A DNA stretch of 64,000 bases from Lutibacter citreus (GTDB lineage Bacteria > Bacteroidota > Bacteroidia > Flavobacteriales > Flavobacteriaceae): assembly GCF_003260195.1 (NCBI RefSeq), contig NZ_QEIH01000002.1, positions 620,001 through 684,000 on the forward strand, given 5' to 3'. The stretch's first letter is position 1; the number at the start of each line of letters is the position of its first letter. The notes beneath the pieces were generated by a model, which searched no databases, was not told where the DNA came from, and saw only the letters and a list, made by a program, of their open reading frames with translations. Shown here one piece after another: positions 1 through 9,564 of the stretch. A program made the position numbers and the translations under genes.

Positions 1-211
1 TTACGTCTCTTGGGAGCACGTTTTTAGCTCCCCATATTTTTTTATCAGTTAACTTTATGTGAATTGGCATTGGCAATATAAAATCTTTGAATTGGCCACC
101 GGTTACGATCTTTTGGTTAGGAACATAAGGTACTTGAGATATGCAATTAATTGAAGGGTTTAAGCCGAAGATTAAGCAAATTGTGAAAGTTATATTTTTT
201 AAATAATTCAT
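1..211 (-). CDS. Secreted protein of unknown family, 5' part only
   Basis: An ATG at 209-211 on the minus strand opens a reading frame that runs off the left edge (about 70 codons visible). The first ~25 residues form a typical signal peptide (MNYLKNITFTICLIFGL, then a polar stretch), so the product is exported. The visible mature part (QVPYVPNQKIVTGGQFKDF followed by LPMPIHIKLTDKKIWG) is not enough for me to name a family. It is divergent from the TonB receptor gene to the right. The frame is open throughout and the signal peptide is convincing; the function is unknown. Confidence 0.6.
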   Translation of the reverse strand, partial: MNYLKNITFTICLIFGLNPSINCISQVPYVPNQKIVTGGQFKDFILPMPIHIKLTDKKIWGAKNVLPRDV

Positions 212-364
212 TTTATAATCCTATTTGGTATTGCGTTTTTTTAAAGTATAGTTTAAGTTAAAAAAAAGCTTTTGTATGCTAATTTACTATTAAAACTTTG
301 AGCTAAGTTCTATATTCAATTTTTAATAATGAAAATAATTTTGTAGTTTGAGAAAAAATTGTGA

Positions 365-3118
365 ATGAAAAAGCTAATTATTTTAGGTTTTTTGTGTGTC
401 TTCTATTGTCAAAATTCAAGAGCGCAAAAAACTTCTTCTATTAGAGGGGAAATCTATGCCGTAACTTTAAATACACCTTTAGAAGGTGTTGAAGTAAAAG
501 TTGTAGAATTGTTAACCTCTTCAGAAACTAATAAAAATGGTGAATTTAAAATAAACAACTTACCTACGGGGAATTACCTTGTTTCTTTATTCTTGGAAGG
601 TTATGAATCTCAAAAAATCCCAGTTCATTTAAAAGATGAAGAGGATTTAGATTTAGGGGTAATTTATTTAACACCTGTAAGAAATGAACTTCAAGAAGCT
701 AATTTAATAGCAATTTCTGATGAAGATTTTTTGGATAATGAAAATCAAAATTCAGATTATATTGCCGGATTATTTCAGTCTTCTAAAGATGCTTATTTAA
801 GAGCTGCGGCATTTAATTTTAGTCAGGCTTGGTTTAAGGTTCGTGGTTATGATTCTAGTTATGGAACAATTTCTATAAATGGAGTTGAAATGAACAAACT
901 TTACGATGGAAGACCGCAGTGGAGCAATTGGGGCGGTTTAAATGATGCTTTAAGAAATCAACAATTTTCTAATGGAATACAAGCTTCTGAAACTGCTTTT
1001 GGTGGCGTTTTAGGAACTACAAATTTTATAACAAGAGCTTCAGAATATCAAAAAGTATCAAAAGTTTCAGTGAGCTCTACAAATAGAAGTTACACAAGCA
1101 GACTTATGGCAACTTACGCCAGTGGGGTATTAGAAAATAATTGGTCTTATGTAGTTTCAGGCTCCAGAAGAGCAGCTCAAAATGGCTATTTTGAAGGGAC
1201 TACTTACAATTCTTGGGCAGCTTATATTTCTGCGGAAAAAATATTAAACGACAATCATAGTTTAAGCCTTACTGCATTTACGTCATTTAACCGAAGAGGG
1301 AAATCATCACCAAACACAGAAGAGGTTTTGGATTTGAGAGGTTATAAATACAATTCCTATTGGGGAAAACAAGAAGGCAATAAAAGGAATTCTAGAATGA
1401 AAGAGATTTTTGAACCTGTTGTAATGCTAAGTCATTATTTCGATTCAGATAGTTTTTCCTTACAAAATTCTTTAACCTATCAATTTGGTCATATAAGTAA
1501 CAGCAGGTTGGGGTATTTTAACACTCCAAATCCAGATCCTACTTATTGGAAATATTTACCAAGTAGTTTTTTAAGGTTTGAAGATAATTTAGATTTTTCA
1601 AATGCTTATTTAACAGAACAAGAATTTTTAAAAAATGGTCAAATTAATTGGCAAAATCTGTATGATATAAATAATGAAAATGGAAACTCATTATACTATT
1701 TATATGAAGATAGGGTTGATGATTCCCAAATCACTTTTAATACATTGTTAAATGCAAGTATAAGTAGTAGTCTTAATTTAAATGCAGGATTAACTTATAA
1801 AAATTTAACATCGAACAATTATGGAAATATGTTGGATTTGCTGGGTGGTAGCGGGTTTGTAGATTTAGATCAATACGCAATAGGTGAAGCGCAACAAAAT
1901 AATTTAAACAACCCAAATAATATAGTTTCTGTAGATGATGAGTTTCAATATAATTATAAAGTTTTTGCAAATGTAGCAAGTGCTTTTGGGCAATTGCAAT
2001 TCACTAAAAATAAAGTAGATTATTTTGTTGGTGTAAATTTAAAAAGTACAACTTACCAAAGAAATGGCTTGTTTAAAAATGGTACCTATTCAGAAAATTC
2101 CTTTGGTAAAGGTGAAAAACAAGTTTTTTTTGATGTTGGTGTCAAAACAGGATTAACTTATAAATTTTCTGGGAGGCATTTAATTAATACCAATTTAGCC
2201 TATGTTTCAAATGCTCCTAACATTAGAAATACATTTTCTAACTCAAGAGTAAATAATAATGTTACTCTTAATTTAACAAGTGAAAAAATACTAACAGGAG
2301 ATGTTAGCTATCTTTTTAGATCTCCAAAAGTTCAATCGAGAGTCACTGCTTTTTACACTAATTTTAGCGATGCTATTGAAAATTCTTTCTTTTTTGCAGA
2401 GGGTTTATTGGGTGATCAGGCTGATTTTGTAAATGAGATTATTACTGGAGTTGAGAAAAGAAATATTGGTATTGAGTTAAGTGCAGAATATCAATTAACG
2501 CCATCGGTTAAATTAATAGCGGTTGGTTCAGTTGGGCAATATACCTATAATAACAATCCTCAATTATATCTTCAATCTGAAAGTTTTACAGATGAAAATA
2601 GTGATTTTGGGATATCTTATCTAAAAAATTATCGAATTTCCGGAACTCCTCAAAGAGCATATTCTTTGGGTTTTGAATATCGAGACCCTAATTATTGGTG
2701 GTTTCAAACAAATGTAAATCTATTAGCGAATAATTATCTGGATATTTCACCATTACTGAGAACTGATAATTTTTATTTAGATGCAGATGGAGTTCCTTTT
2801 GTAGATAATGAAACGGGTGTAGAAGTAAATCAATTACAGGTTGATGCCTTGCTAAATCAAGAGAAGTTTGAAGATGCATTTCTTGTGAATTTAGTAGGAG
2901 GTAAGTCCTGGAAGATTAAGGATGCTTATTTAGGTGTTTTTGTTGGTGTAAATAATTTGCTAGGTGAAGTATTTAAAACTGGTGGGTTTGAACAATCGCG
3001 AAATGCTAATTATCCAGAATTAAAAGAAGATAAACAATTAGATAAGCCAATTTTTGGACCTAAGTATTGGTATGGAAATGATACCTCATACTATTTAAAT
3101 TTATATGTAAGATTTTAA
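365..3118 (+). CDS. TonB-dependent outer-membrane receptor with carboxypeptidase-like N-domain
   Basis: A 917-residue outer-membrane receptor. It has a signal peptide ending near residue 20 and a carboxypeptidase-regulatory-like beta-sandwich at about 23-95 (SSIRGEIYAVTLNTPLEGVE, then NKNGEFKINNLPTGNYLVSL). A plug region follows at about 105-235, and a long beta-barrel ends in an aromatic residue (LNLYVRF). The domain order is that of SusC/RagA-type Bacteroidota receptors, which import ligands across the outer membrane using TonB energy. The substrate cannot be read from sequence. The next gene, 87 nt downstream, encodes a DUF5689 lipoprotein. This is a recurrent partner of such receptors and probably the surface-exposed lid or accessory protein. 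Confidence 0.9.
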   Translation: MKKLIILGFLCVFYCQNSRAQKTSSIRGEIYAVTLNTPLEGVEVKVVELLTSSETNKNGEFKINNLPTGNYLVSLFLEGYESQKIPVHLKDEEDLDLGVIYLTPVRNELQEANLIAISDEDFLDNENQNSDYIAGLFQSSKDAYLRAAAFNFSQAWFKVRGYDSSYGTISINGVEMNKLYDGRPQWSNWGGLNDALRNQQFSNGIQASETAFGGVLGTTNFITRASEYQKVSKVSVSSTNRSYTSRLMATYASGVLENNWSYVVSGSRRAAQNGYFEGTTYNSWAAYISAEKILNDNHSLSLTAFTSFNRRGKSSPNTEEVLDLRGYKYNSYWGKQEGNKRNSRMKEIFEPVVMLSHYFDSDSFSLQNSLTYQFGHISNSRLGYFNTPNPDPTYWKYLPSSFLRFEDNLDFSNAYLTEQEFLKNGQINWQNLYDINNENGNSLYYLYEDRVDDSQITFNTLLNASISSSLNLNAGLTYKNLTSNNYGNMLDLLGGSGFVDLDQYAIGEAQQNNLNNPNNIVSVDDEFQYNYKVFANVASAFGQLQFTKNKVDYFVGVNLKSTTYQRNGLFKNGTYSENSFGKGEKQVFFDVGVKTGLTYKFSGRHLINTNLAYVSNAPNIRNTFSNSRVNNNVTLNLTSEKILTGDVSYLFRSPKVQSRVTAFYTNFSDAIENSFFFAEGLLGDQADFVNEIITGVEKRNIGIELSAEYQLTPSVKLIAVGSVGQYTYNNNPQLYLQSESFTDENSDFGISYLKNYRISGTPQRAYSLGFEYRDPNYWWFQTNVNLLANNYLDISPLLRTDNFYLDADGVPFVDNETGVEVNQLQVDALLNQEKFEDAFLVNLVGGKSWKIKDAYLGVFVGVNNLLGEVFKTGGFEQSRNANYPELKEDKQLDKPIFGPKYWYGNDTSYYLNLYVRF

Positions 3119-3205
3119 ATAAAATAAGCTTATTCAAATTTGACACATAAGTTGGGCCTATTAGCGAATACCAGGTGTCATCAAATAAAATAAAAATATA
3201 GACAC

Positions 3206-5272
3206 ATGAAAATGTATAAAATTTTAAAATTAAGCCTACAAGCTGTTTTTGCCTTTAGTGTATTAGTAGCTTGCGTAAAAGATAATGATTATTCAACGCC
3301 AGAAGTTGGCTGTGTTGAACCTCTTATAACAGCGACAAATTCAATAGACCAGATAAAAGAAATGTACACTTTTGGAGGAGCAACAATAATTGAAAAAGAT
3401 GTTGTCATTAGCGGTTATGTTGTTTCAAATGATAGAGCAGGAAATATATATAAATCCATATCTATTCAAGATAAACCGGTAAACCCAACTTCAGCCATAA
3501 AAATTGCTATTGATGAAACCGATTTGTACACCAAATATAATTTAGGAAGAAAGATTTATATAAAACTGAAAGGTTTGGCAGTAGGCTATAGTTTTGGAAG
3601 TATTCAAATAGGAAAAGCGAAGGATGGTGAATTAGGTAGAATTCCATCTTCCATTCTTAATGATTTTGTGGTGCGTTCTTGTGAAGTGACAGAGATAATA
3701 CCAAAGATAATTTCTATTGATGAGATTGATAAAAGTATGTTGGAAATGTTAGTTGAGATTGAAAATGTTCAATTTAAGGAAAATGAATTGGGACAATCTT
3801 TCGCTAATATTGATAATACGGAAACAGTTAATAGAACGTTGGAAAACTTCACTACAGATTGTGAGTTAAAAAATGTAGTAATGCTCAGAAATAGTGGTTT
3901 TGCGGAATTTAAAAATCAATTATTACCAGAAGGAAAAGGTACTATTATTGGGGTTTTGGGGAATTATTATGAAGATTTTCAACTATACATAAGAGATGTT
4001 AATGATGTTCAGTTTACCGAAACCAGATGTGATTATGCAAATGCATTTCAGCCAAATGTTACTTTATCTGAAGTAAACCAGTTATTTACTGGTGATAGAA
4101 TAGAATTTGGAGTTAAAAATAATTATGTGGTTGAGGGTTTTGTAATTTCAAGTGATGAAAAAGGGAGTTTTCAAAATCGCTTGGTTGTTCAAGATGCTAT
4201 TGAAAATCCAAGCGCAGGAATTCAATTATTAATTGATCAAGAATTAATTTTTGAACAATTTAATGTTGGCGATAAAGTGTTAATTAAACTAGATAAATTG
4301 TATGCTGTTAACCAAGACGGATTCTTAACTATTGGTTTTCCTAAAGGAACAGGCGTTACAGAGATAGATATAGAATACGTTAATGATTACGTTTATAATA
4401 CAAAAGAGCACTTTACTATTATTCCAAAAGAAATTTTATTAAGTGAAACTAGTGATGTAGAAAACAAAAATATTTTAGTAAAAGTATCTGATGTGCAGTT
4501 AATGAAAAGCGAATTGGGTAAAGCATTTGCCTATTTTAGTGGTGATGATAACGGATTTAGAACCTTAGAAACGTGTAATGAATCAACTAAACTATCAGTT
4601 TTTACAAATGGAAAAGCAGAATTTGCAAATGAAATGTTTCCTGAAGGTCATGGAAGTATTACAGGTGTATTGTCTAACACAATAGAAATTAGGGCAACTA
4701 AAGATTTAGAGTTTAATTCAATTTTTGAAGTATGTCCTATTATTATTCCTAAAATAATGATTACTGAAATTGCAGATCCTAAAAATAGCGTTTCTTCAAG
4801 ATTTGTTGAATTGTATAATGCAGGAGAAACTGAAGTTAATTTAACGGGGTGGAAATTAAATAAATATTTGAACGGATCATTAAAAGTTTCTGGCAGCGCA
4901 CTTGAGTTAAATGGAATAATAATTCCAGTAGGAGGTTTTGTGATAATTGCCAATACCGGATTTGAGGAGGTGTTTTCTATAATTCCAACAATTGAATCGA
5001 CCTATATTTCGGGTAATGGAGATGATGTTTATGAGTTAATGGATACTGCAGGAAATAGAGTAGATATATATGGTGTAATTGGTGAAGATGGAAGCGGAAC
5101 TAATTGGGAATATTTAGATGGGCAGGCAAAACGTAATTTAGAGGTGAAAAATCCTAATAAAAAGTTCATAATTAGCGAATGGGAAGTGTCTTCAAATGTG
5201 AATAATATTTTCATTAATCACCCAAATACGCAGAAAATCGCTCCAAATGACTTCCTTCCAAATTATAGATAA
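3206..5272 (+). CDS. DUF5689 surface lipoprotein with lamin-tail domain
   Basis: A 688-residue lipoprotein: the signal peptide ends in the lipobox LVAC with Cys23. Two DUF5689 units follow at about 40-270 and 285-510. They are recognisable by the repeated pattern of GYVVSNDRAGN / EGFVISSDEKGS and SIQIGK / LTIGFPKG. A lamin-tail-like domain lies at about 520-640 (IMITEIADPKNSVSSRFVEL, NLTGWKLNKY). These proteins usually sit next to TonB receptors, as here, and are presumed to be on the cell surface. The internal duplication is visible directly in the protein. The ligand is unknown. Confidence 0.85.
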   Translation: MKMYKILKLSLQAVFAFSVLVACVKDNDYSTPEVGCVEPLITATNSIDQIKEMYTFGGATIIEKDVVISGYVVSNDRAGNIYKSISIQDKPVNPTSAIKIAIDETDLYTKYNLGRKIYIKLKGLAVGYSFGSIQIGKAKDGELGRIPSSILNDFVVRSCEVTEIIPKIISIDEIDKSMLEMLVEIENVQFKENELGQSFANIDNTETVNRTLENFTTDCELKNVVMLRNSGFAEFKNQLLPEGKGTIIGVLGNYYEDFQLYIRDVNDVQFTETRCDYANAFQPNVTLSEVNQLFTGDRIEFGVKNNYVVEGFVISSDEKGSFQNRLVVQDAIENPSAGIQLLIDQELIFEQFNVGDKVLIKLDKLYAVNQDGFLTIGFPKGTGVTEIDIEYVNDYVYNTKEHFTIIPKEILLSETSDVENKNILVKVSDVQLMKSELGKAFAYFSGDDNGFRTLETCNESTKLSVFTNGKAEFANEMFPEGHGSITGVLSNTIEIRATKDLEFNSIFEVCPIIIPKIMITEIADPKNSVSSRFVELYNAGETEVNLTGWKLNKYLNGSLKVSGSALELNGIIIPVGGFVIIANTGFEEVFSIIPTIESTYISGNGDDVYELMDTAGNRVDIYGVIGEDGSGTNWEYLDGQAKRNLEVKNPNKKFIISEWEVSSNVNNIFINHPNTQKIAPNDFLPNYR

Positions 5273-5466
5273 CGCAATACGAACACTTAAAAGTGTTAAA
5301 AAGTTGCGGAATAATTTAACGAAAACGTATTTTAATTAAGAATAGTGTAAGTTTTGAAAAAAACGTTATTGATGTGCTAAATTTTTTAAAATTTAAAAAT
5401 ATATGCTTTTTTGTGATAAATTTGAATAGTTAAAACAAAGAAAAATAATTACTAAAATTTAATATT

Positions 5467-5793
5467 ATGAATAAGTTTAAATTATTAACAATTGCGTTAT
5501 TTTTAGGATCAGCAAGTTTATTTGCAAGTACAATTATTAACCCTGTAGTTTCAAAAGATGAAATCAGAAAACAAATTGTAGAATTAGTAGCGTCTTCAAC
5601 AGGAAGCGTTGAAAATGAAATAGTAGTTGATGTAACTTTTACTTTTAGTACAGAAGGAGAGATAGTTGTAAAGAAATTAAGTACTAGAGATAAACATGTT
5701 TTAAAATTTGTTCGTGAGAATTTAAATGGGAAAAAAATAGCAAACCCAGGTAGAGCAAATAGAAATTATACAATGCCAATTATAATAAAATAG
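5467..5793 (+). CDS. Small exported protein, unknown function
   Basis: A 108-residue protein with a clear signal peptide (MNKFKLLTIALFLGSASLFA). The short mature domain looks like one alpha helix followed by a beta-rich part (VDVTFTFSTEGEIVVKKLST). I do not recognise a named family; the beta pattern is faintly TonB-C-terminal-like but too short to call. It is monocistronic: a 195-nt upstream gap contains a possible -7 element TAAATTTG at 5417-5424, and a hairpin terminator follows the stop codon. Confidence 0.7.
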   Translation: MNKFKLLTIALFLGSASLFASTIINPVVSKDEIRKQIVELVASSTGSVENEIVVDVTFTFSTEGEIVVKKLSTRDKHVLKFVRENLNGKKIANPGRANRNYTMPIIIK

Positions 5794-5819
5794 GCATTAT
5801 AAAGATTGAATTAATTAAA

Positions 5820-5850
5820 AAGACTCAAGCTGAAAGGTTTGAGTTTTTTT
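5820..5850 (+). terminator. Intrinsic terminator after the small exported protein
   Basis: A 6-bp stem ACTCAA/TTGAGT with a 10-nt loop is followed by a run of seven T, 30 nt after the upstream stop codon. Confidence 0.75.
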
Positions 5851-5980
5851 GTGCCTTAGTTTTAATAAATAAACCGCTATTTAAAGCTTTTTAACTTAAT
5901 TTATATTGCGTTTAGGGTGTTCAGTAAATTTATAGAATAACCTATAAGATAAAAAATAGAGAATTGTGTTAAACAAATAA

Positions 5981-6012
5981 AAAGCTCAAATTAAACTAAT
6001 TTGAGCTTTTTT
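5981..6012. terminator. Bidirectional terminator between convergent genes
   Basis: A perfect 12-bp inverted repeat (AAAGCTCAAATT, 5-nt loop, complement) has an A-run on the left and a T-run on the right. It can therefore terminate transcription arriving from either side. It lies 30 nt beyond the stop codon of the minus-strand DUF3078 gene. Confidence 0.85.
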
Positions 6013-6043
6013 ATTGTGTTGTTTTTTAAGAAGTTACATTCTT

Positions 6044-6970
6044 TTAGAAAGAATAGTTCAGTCCAAATACCCAGTAAGTTTGTAATTTATTGTCTACAGT
6101 GTCAAATGTTTCTGTTAAATTATTATCGTTAACTAAAGAGTAGTTTAAAGCTTCTTGTTTATTTTTTCTTAAACCTAAATCAAATCCTACACCAATCCCT
6201 TTCCATAAGGTATATCCAAATGAGTTTGTCCAAGTCCAGTTTGAATAATCAGAACTTTTATAACTTTGAAATGTTGAGAAATTAGTTTTAAATTTAATAG
6301 CTCCTATTTGTTTTGTGTAATCTGCTACTATTTTTGCACCTAAAGATGATTCAAATATTGTTTCACCACTACTAAAAACAAAATTATAGTTTAATGGGTG
6401 AATAACTACAACTAAATCTTTAATAGGTGTCCAAGTAGCACCAACCCCAATATCTAAATATCCAGGATCATTAAAGTTACTTAAAACTGAAGTTCTGTAT
6501 TCACCTAATGTAGATATGGCAAATTTTTCACTTAGTTTTTTACCGTATAATGAAGAAATAGTTAATACATCATTACCTTCTTGAAAATCACTATTATCAG
6601 TATCGTCATCTTTATCGTCGTATTTTACCCAGCTTAAGTTTACATTTGCTGAATTTCTCCAGAAAAACTTTTCTTCTAGTAAATTAGCAAAAGCATTTAC
6701 TGTAAATCCAATATTTCCTGTTGCTGAATTTGGATTTCCTTTTGAATACCAATTGTCAAAACCAGATAAATTCCCTCCAATTGTTCCAAAAGCTCCTTTT
6801 TTCCATCCAGGAAGAGCGTTAATTTTACCCTGAATAGCATCTACTTCAGCTTTTAAAGCTGAAATTTTAGCTTTTTTGGGTGCTTGTTCGGCTTTTAGCT
6901 CTTCTAAAGTTTGTGCCTGACTTAATGTTGCAATTAAAATAAACGCAACAAGTAAATAAATTCTCTTCAT
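6044..6970 (-). CDS. DUF3078 outer-membrane beta-barrel protein
   Basis: A 308-residue outer-membrane protein when started at the ATG at 6968-6970. This start gives a clean signal peptide (MKRIYLLVAFILIATLSQAQ); a farther upstream ATG at 7000 only adds ten polar residues. A short coiled-coil segment at about 22-45 (KAEQAPKKAKISALKAEVDA) is followed by repeated amphipathic strands and a terminal aromatic residue (FGLNYSF), which is a barrel signature. It matches the DUF3078 family of Bacteroidota, whose role is not known. It lies downstream of sufE-DUF59-DUF2480 but is separated by about 200 nt, so it may have its own promoter. Confidence 0.85.
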   Translation of the reverse strand: MKRIYLLVAFILIATLSQAQTLEELKAEQAPKKAKISALKAEVDAIQGKINALPGWKKGAFGTIGGNLSGFDNWYSKGNPNSATGNIGFTVNAFANLLEEKFFWRNSANVNLSWVKYDDKDDDTDNSDFQEGNDVLTISSLYGKKLSEKFAISTLGEYRTSVLSNFNDPGYLDIGVGATWTPIKDLVVVIHPLNYNFVFSSGETIFESSLGAKIVADYTKQIGAIKFKTNFSTFQSYKSSDYSNWTWTNSFGYTLWKGIGVGFDLGLRKNKQEALNYSLVNDNNLTETFDTVDNKLQTYWVFGLNYSF

Positions 6971-7166
6971 AATGTGCTTTTTTAAATTTATGTATATCAA
7001 AAATATATATTATAAGACAAATTGTTAACCATAAAGTCACAATTATTTAGAAATTTAAGAAAAAAAAAGATTTAAAGATCTAAAATACAGGAGTATATTT
7101 TTAAAATAGTGTTTGTAATACTTCAAAACAGCCTAATTTTTGGTGTATTATTAGGCTGTTTAATTT

Positions 7167-7673
7167 TTATTTAGCCTTAAAAAGAGGTACCGTTGAGCAG
7201 GCTTCTCCAAACATAATTGATTTTGCTACAGGTTGTAGTTTTTCAATAAGTTGAATATAGGCTGTTTGCGGTATTGGTTTATTGGCACAACCTTTTATAA
7301 TAATAGGCCTTTCTGTATAGTCTTCAATCTTAAAGTTTGAAATTATTTCTTGAAATATAGAATTTTCTAAATCAGAAAGGTTTCCAACAACTGTTTTTTT
7401 AGCAACTGGTGCTAGGTAAGTGGTTATTAACATAAAAGCCCAAGAAGGTATAATGGCATCAGCCGAACAGGACAATGCTACAAAATGATCTTTATATTTA
7501 CTCCAATCATGATTTTTTAAATGTTCACGAAAATCAGACTCTTTTAATATGAGTTCATGAAATAGCCAATGTTTAATATCTATAACTGTCCTTTCGCCTT
7601 TAGGATAATAATCCTCAAGGTCAATTGTTTTCAATTTGCTATTGGCAACTCTATTTACAATTTCGTCACTCAT
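7167..7673 (-). CDS. DUF2480 family protein
   Basis: A 168-residue cytosolic protein matching DUF2480, a family largely restricted to Bacteroidota and commonly found at the end of suf Fe-S assembly operons. Characteristic segments are DLEDYYPKGERTVIDIKHWL and IIIKGCANKPIP. No signal peptide or membrane segment is present. Its start abuts the stop of the DUF59 gene with no gap, so the two are co-translated or co-transcribed. A role connected to Fe-S cluster assembly is inferred from this neighbourhood only. Confidence 0.85.
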   Translation of the reverse strand: MSDEIVNRVANSKLKTIDLEDYYPKGERTVIDIKHWLFHELILKESDFREHLKNHDWSKYKDHFVALSCSADAIIPSWAFMLITTYLAPVAKKTVVGNLSDLENSIFQEIISNFKIEDYTERPIIIKGCANKPIPQTAYIQLIEKLQPVAKSIMFGEACSTVPLFKAK

Positions 7674-7994
7674 TTATAGAAAACCTAATTCAAGTTTAGC
7701 TTCTTCACTCATCATGTCTTGTGTCCAAATAGGGTCGAAAGTAATTTCAACCTCAGCATTTGACACTTCTTCAAGTGTTTTAACTTTTTCCTCTATTTCA
7801 ACGGGTAATGTTTCTGCTACTGGGCAATTAGGTGATGTAAGGGTCATTAATATTTTAACATCGTTGTTTTCACTAACAAATACATCATATATTAATCCCA
7901 ATTCAAAAATATCAACCGGAATTTCAGGGTCATAAATAGTTTTTAATACTTCAACTATTTTGTTACCTAATTCTTCAACTCTAGTACTACTCAT
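7674..7994 (-). CDS. DUF59/MIP18-family Fe-S assembly protein (SufT-like)
   Basis: A 106-residue single-domain DUF59 (MIP18) protein with the family core DPEIPVDIFELGLIYDV and the conserved SPNCPVAETLP segment carrying the reactive-type cysteine. Members act in maturation of Fe-S proteins. Here the gene sits between sufE and DUF2480 on the same strand, which supports a Suf-pathway role. No catalytic mechanism can be inferred from sequence. Confidence 0.88.
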   Translation of the reverse strand: MSSTRVEELGNKIVEVLKTIYDPEIPVDIFELGLIYDVFVSENNDVKILMTLTSPNCPVAETLPVEIEEKVKTLEEVSNAEVEITFDPIWTQDMMSEEAKLELGFL

Positions 7995-8044
7995 GTCTTA
8001 ATTCTTCTTTATATTCATTCTAAATAAGAGCAAATATACAATTA

Positions 8045-8467
8045 TTAACTTAATTTTGAATGAAAAGCTAGAGCGTAAAGTTTAATTTGTTTTATCATGG
8101 AAACTAAACCATTTGCGCGTGTTGGAGAAAGGTGTTCTTTAAGCCCTATTTCATCAACAAAAAATAGGTCAGCTTCTAAAATATCGGATGGTTTTTGATT
8201 GTTAAAAACACGTAATAATAGAGCAACAATACCTTTGGTTAAAATGGCATCACTATCAGCTGTAAAATTTAGTTTATCTTCTTGTATTTCAGAATGTAAC
8301 CAAACTTTTGATTGGCATCCCATTATTAAATTTTTATCCAATTTATAAGCATCATCAATTATTGGTAGTGATTTTCCAAGATCTATAATGTACTCATATC
8401 TCTCCATCCAATCTTCAAACATTGAAAACTCGTCTATAATTTCTTCTTGTATTTCTTTGATAGTCAT
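8045..8467 (-). CDS. sufE: SufE-like cysteine desulfuration protein
   Basis: A 140-residue SufE/CsdE family protein. The sulfur-accepting cysteine is visible in MGCQSKVWLH, and the C-terminal half shows LSPTRANGLVSMI, a conserved SufE signature. SufE takes persulfide sulfur from the cysteine desulfurase SufS and hands it to the SufBCD scaffold in the cytosol. sufBCDS are not in this window: the gene upstream is a divergent kinase. So the tail of the suf operon (sufE, DUF59, DUF2480) stands apart from the scaffold genes here. Confidence 0.9.
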   Translation of the reverse strand: MTIKEIQEEIIDEFSMFEDWMERYEYIIDLGKSLPIIDDAYKLDKNLIMGCQSKVWLHSEIQEDKLNFTADSDAILTKGIVALLLRVFNNQKPSDILEADLFFVDEIGLKEHLSPTRANGLVSMIKQIKLYALAFHSKLS

Positions 8468-8565
8468 TTTTTAAACTTATTTTTGCAAAAATAATCACAT
8501 ATAGTGTGATAAAAAAGAATATAATCACATATTATGCCTTTTAGGTGGCATTAAGAAACATTTAT

Positions 8566-9492
8566 ATGAGTAAATTATTAGTAGTTGGTACGGTTGCATT
8601 TGATGCTATTGAAACACCATTTGGAAAAACAGATAAAATTTTAGGAGGAGCGGCAACGTATATTTCACTATCAGCAGCTCAATTTGGTGTAAAACCGGGA
8701 ATTGTATCAGTTGTAGGAGGAGATTTTCCGAAAGAGTATTTAAAAAAGTTAAATGAAAAAAATATCAATACAGAAGGTATTGAAATTGTTGAAGATGGAA
8801 AGACATTTTTTTGGAAAGGAAAATATCATAATGATTTAAATACAAGAGACACTTTAATTACAGATTTAAATGTTTTAGCAGATTTTAATCCTGTTGTACC
8901 TAAAGAATTTATGGATGCCGAATTTTTAATGTTAGGTAATTTACACCCAGCAGTTCAAATGAGTGTAATTAATCAACTTGCAAAACGACCAAAGTTAATA
9001 GTTCTAGATACTATGAATTTTTGGATGGATAATGCATTGGATTTATTGATGGAAGTTATAGCTAAAATTGATGTTATAACTATAAATGATGAAGAAGCCC
9101 GTCAGTTATCAGGTGAATATTCTTTGGTTAAAGCTGCACATAAAATTCACAAAATGGGACCAAAATATGTAGTTATTAAAAAAGGAGAACATGGTGCATT
9201 GTTATTTAATAACGGAAATGTATTTTTTGCTCCAGCTTTACCTTTAGAAGAAGTTTTTGATCCAACAGGAGCGGGAGATACTTTTGCTGGGGGATTTATT
9301 GGGCATATGGCTAGAACTGGAGATATTTCATTTGAAAATATGAAAAGAGCCGTAATTTGTGGATCTAATTTAGCTTCATTTTCTGTTGAAAAATTTGGAA
9401 CAGAGCGAATGGAAAGTTTAACCAATGATGAAATACAAAAAAGGCTTTTGCAATTTAAATTACTAACCCAATTTGAAATTGAATTAAACTAA
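8566..9492 (+). CDS. PfkB-family carbohydrate/nucleoside kinase
   Basis: A 308-residue ribokinase-fold kinase. I start it at the ATG at 8566 (MSKLLVVGTVAFDAIETPFG); a GTG at 8545 would add seven residues with no support. An N-terminal substrate-binding GG motif (KILGGAATYIS) is followed by the C-terminal signature DPTGAGDTFAGGF with the catalytic aspartate. It transfers the ATP gamma-phosphate to a sugar-like hydroxyl; the substrate is not identifiable. It is followed 72 nt later by a PurF-like amidotransferase gene. A terminator between them suggests separate transcripts despite the conserved-looking pairing. Confidence 0.88.
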   Translation: MSKLLVVGTVAFDAIETPFGKTDKILGGAATYISLSAAQFGVKPGIVSVVGGDFPKEYLKKLNEKNINTEGIEIVEDGKTFFWKGKYHNDLNTRDTLITDLNVLADFNPVVPKEFMDAEFLMLGNLHPAVQMSVINQLAKRPKLIVLDTMNFWMDNALDLLMEVIAKIDVITINDEEARQLSGEYSLVKAAHKIHKMGPKYVVIKKGEHGALLFNNGNVFFAPALPLEEVFDPTGAGDTFAGGFIGHMARTGDISFENMKRAVICGSNLASFSVEKFGTERMESLTNDEIQKRLLQFKLLTQFEIELN

Positions 9493-9501
9493 AAAATCAC
9501 T

Positions 9502-9532
9502 AAAATTCTGCATACGTGCAGAATTTTTTATT
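9502..9532 (+). terminator. Intrinsic terminator after the PfkB kinase gene
   Basis: An 11-bp perfect stem (AAAATTCTGCA and its complement) closes on a TACG tetraloop and runs into a T-rich tail. Confidence 0.8.
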
Positions 9533-9564
9533 TTAAATATTACTACTATACTAAAACTAATACT

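Noticed and set aside
4648..4953. Minus-strand 101-codon ORF inside the DUF5689 gene
   Set aside because: It is a shadow of a well-supported plus-strand gene, with composition typical of antisense frames. The same applies to other minus-strand ORFs inside real genes.
5282..5297. Hairpin AACACTT-AA-AAGTGTT after the DUF5689 gene as a terminator
   Set aside because: It is a short A/T-rich stem without a T-run, so I could not support termination.
7636..7935. Plus-strand 99-codon ORF over the DUF59 and DUF2480 genes
   Set aside because: It is fully antisense to two conserved genes and its product is low-complexity Ser/Thr-rich.
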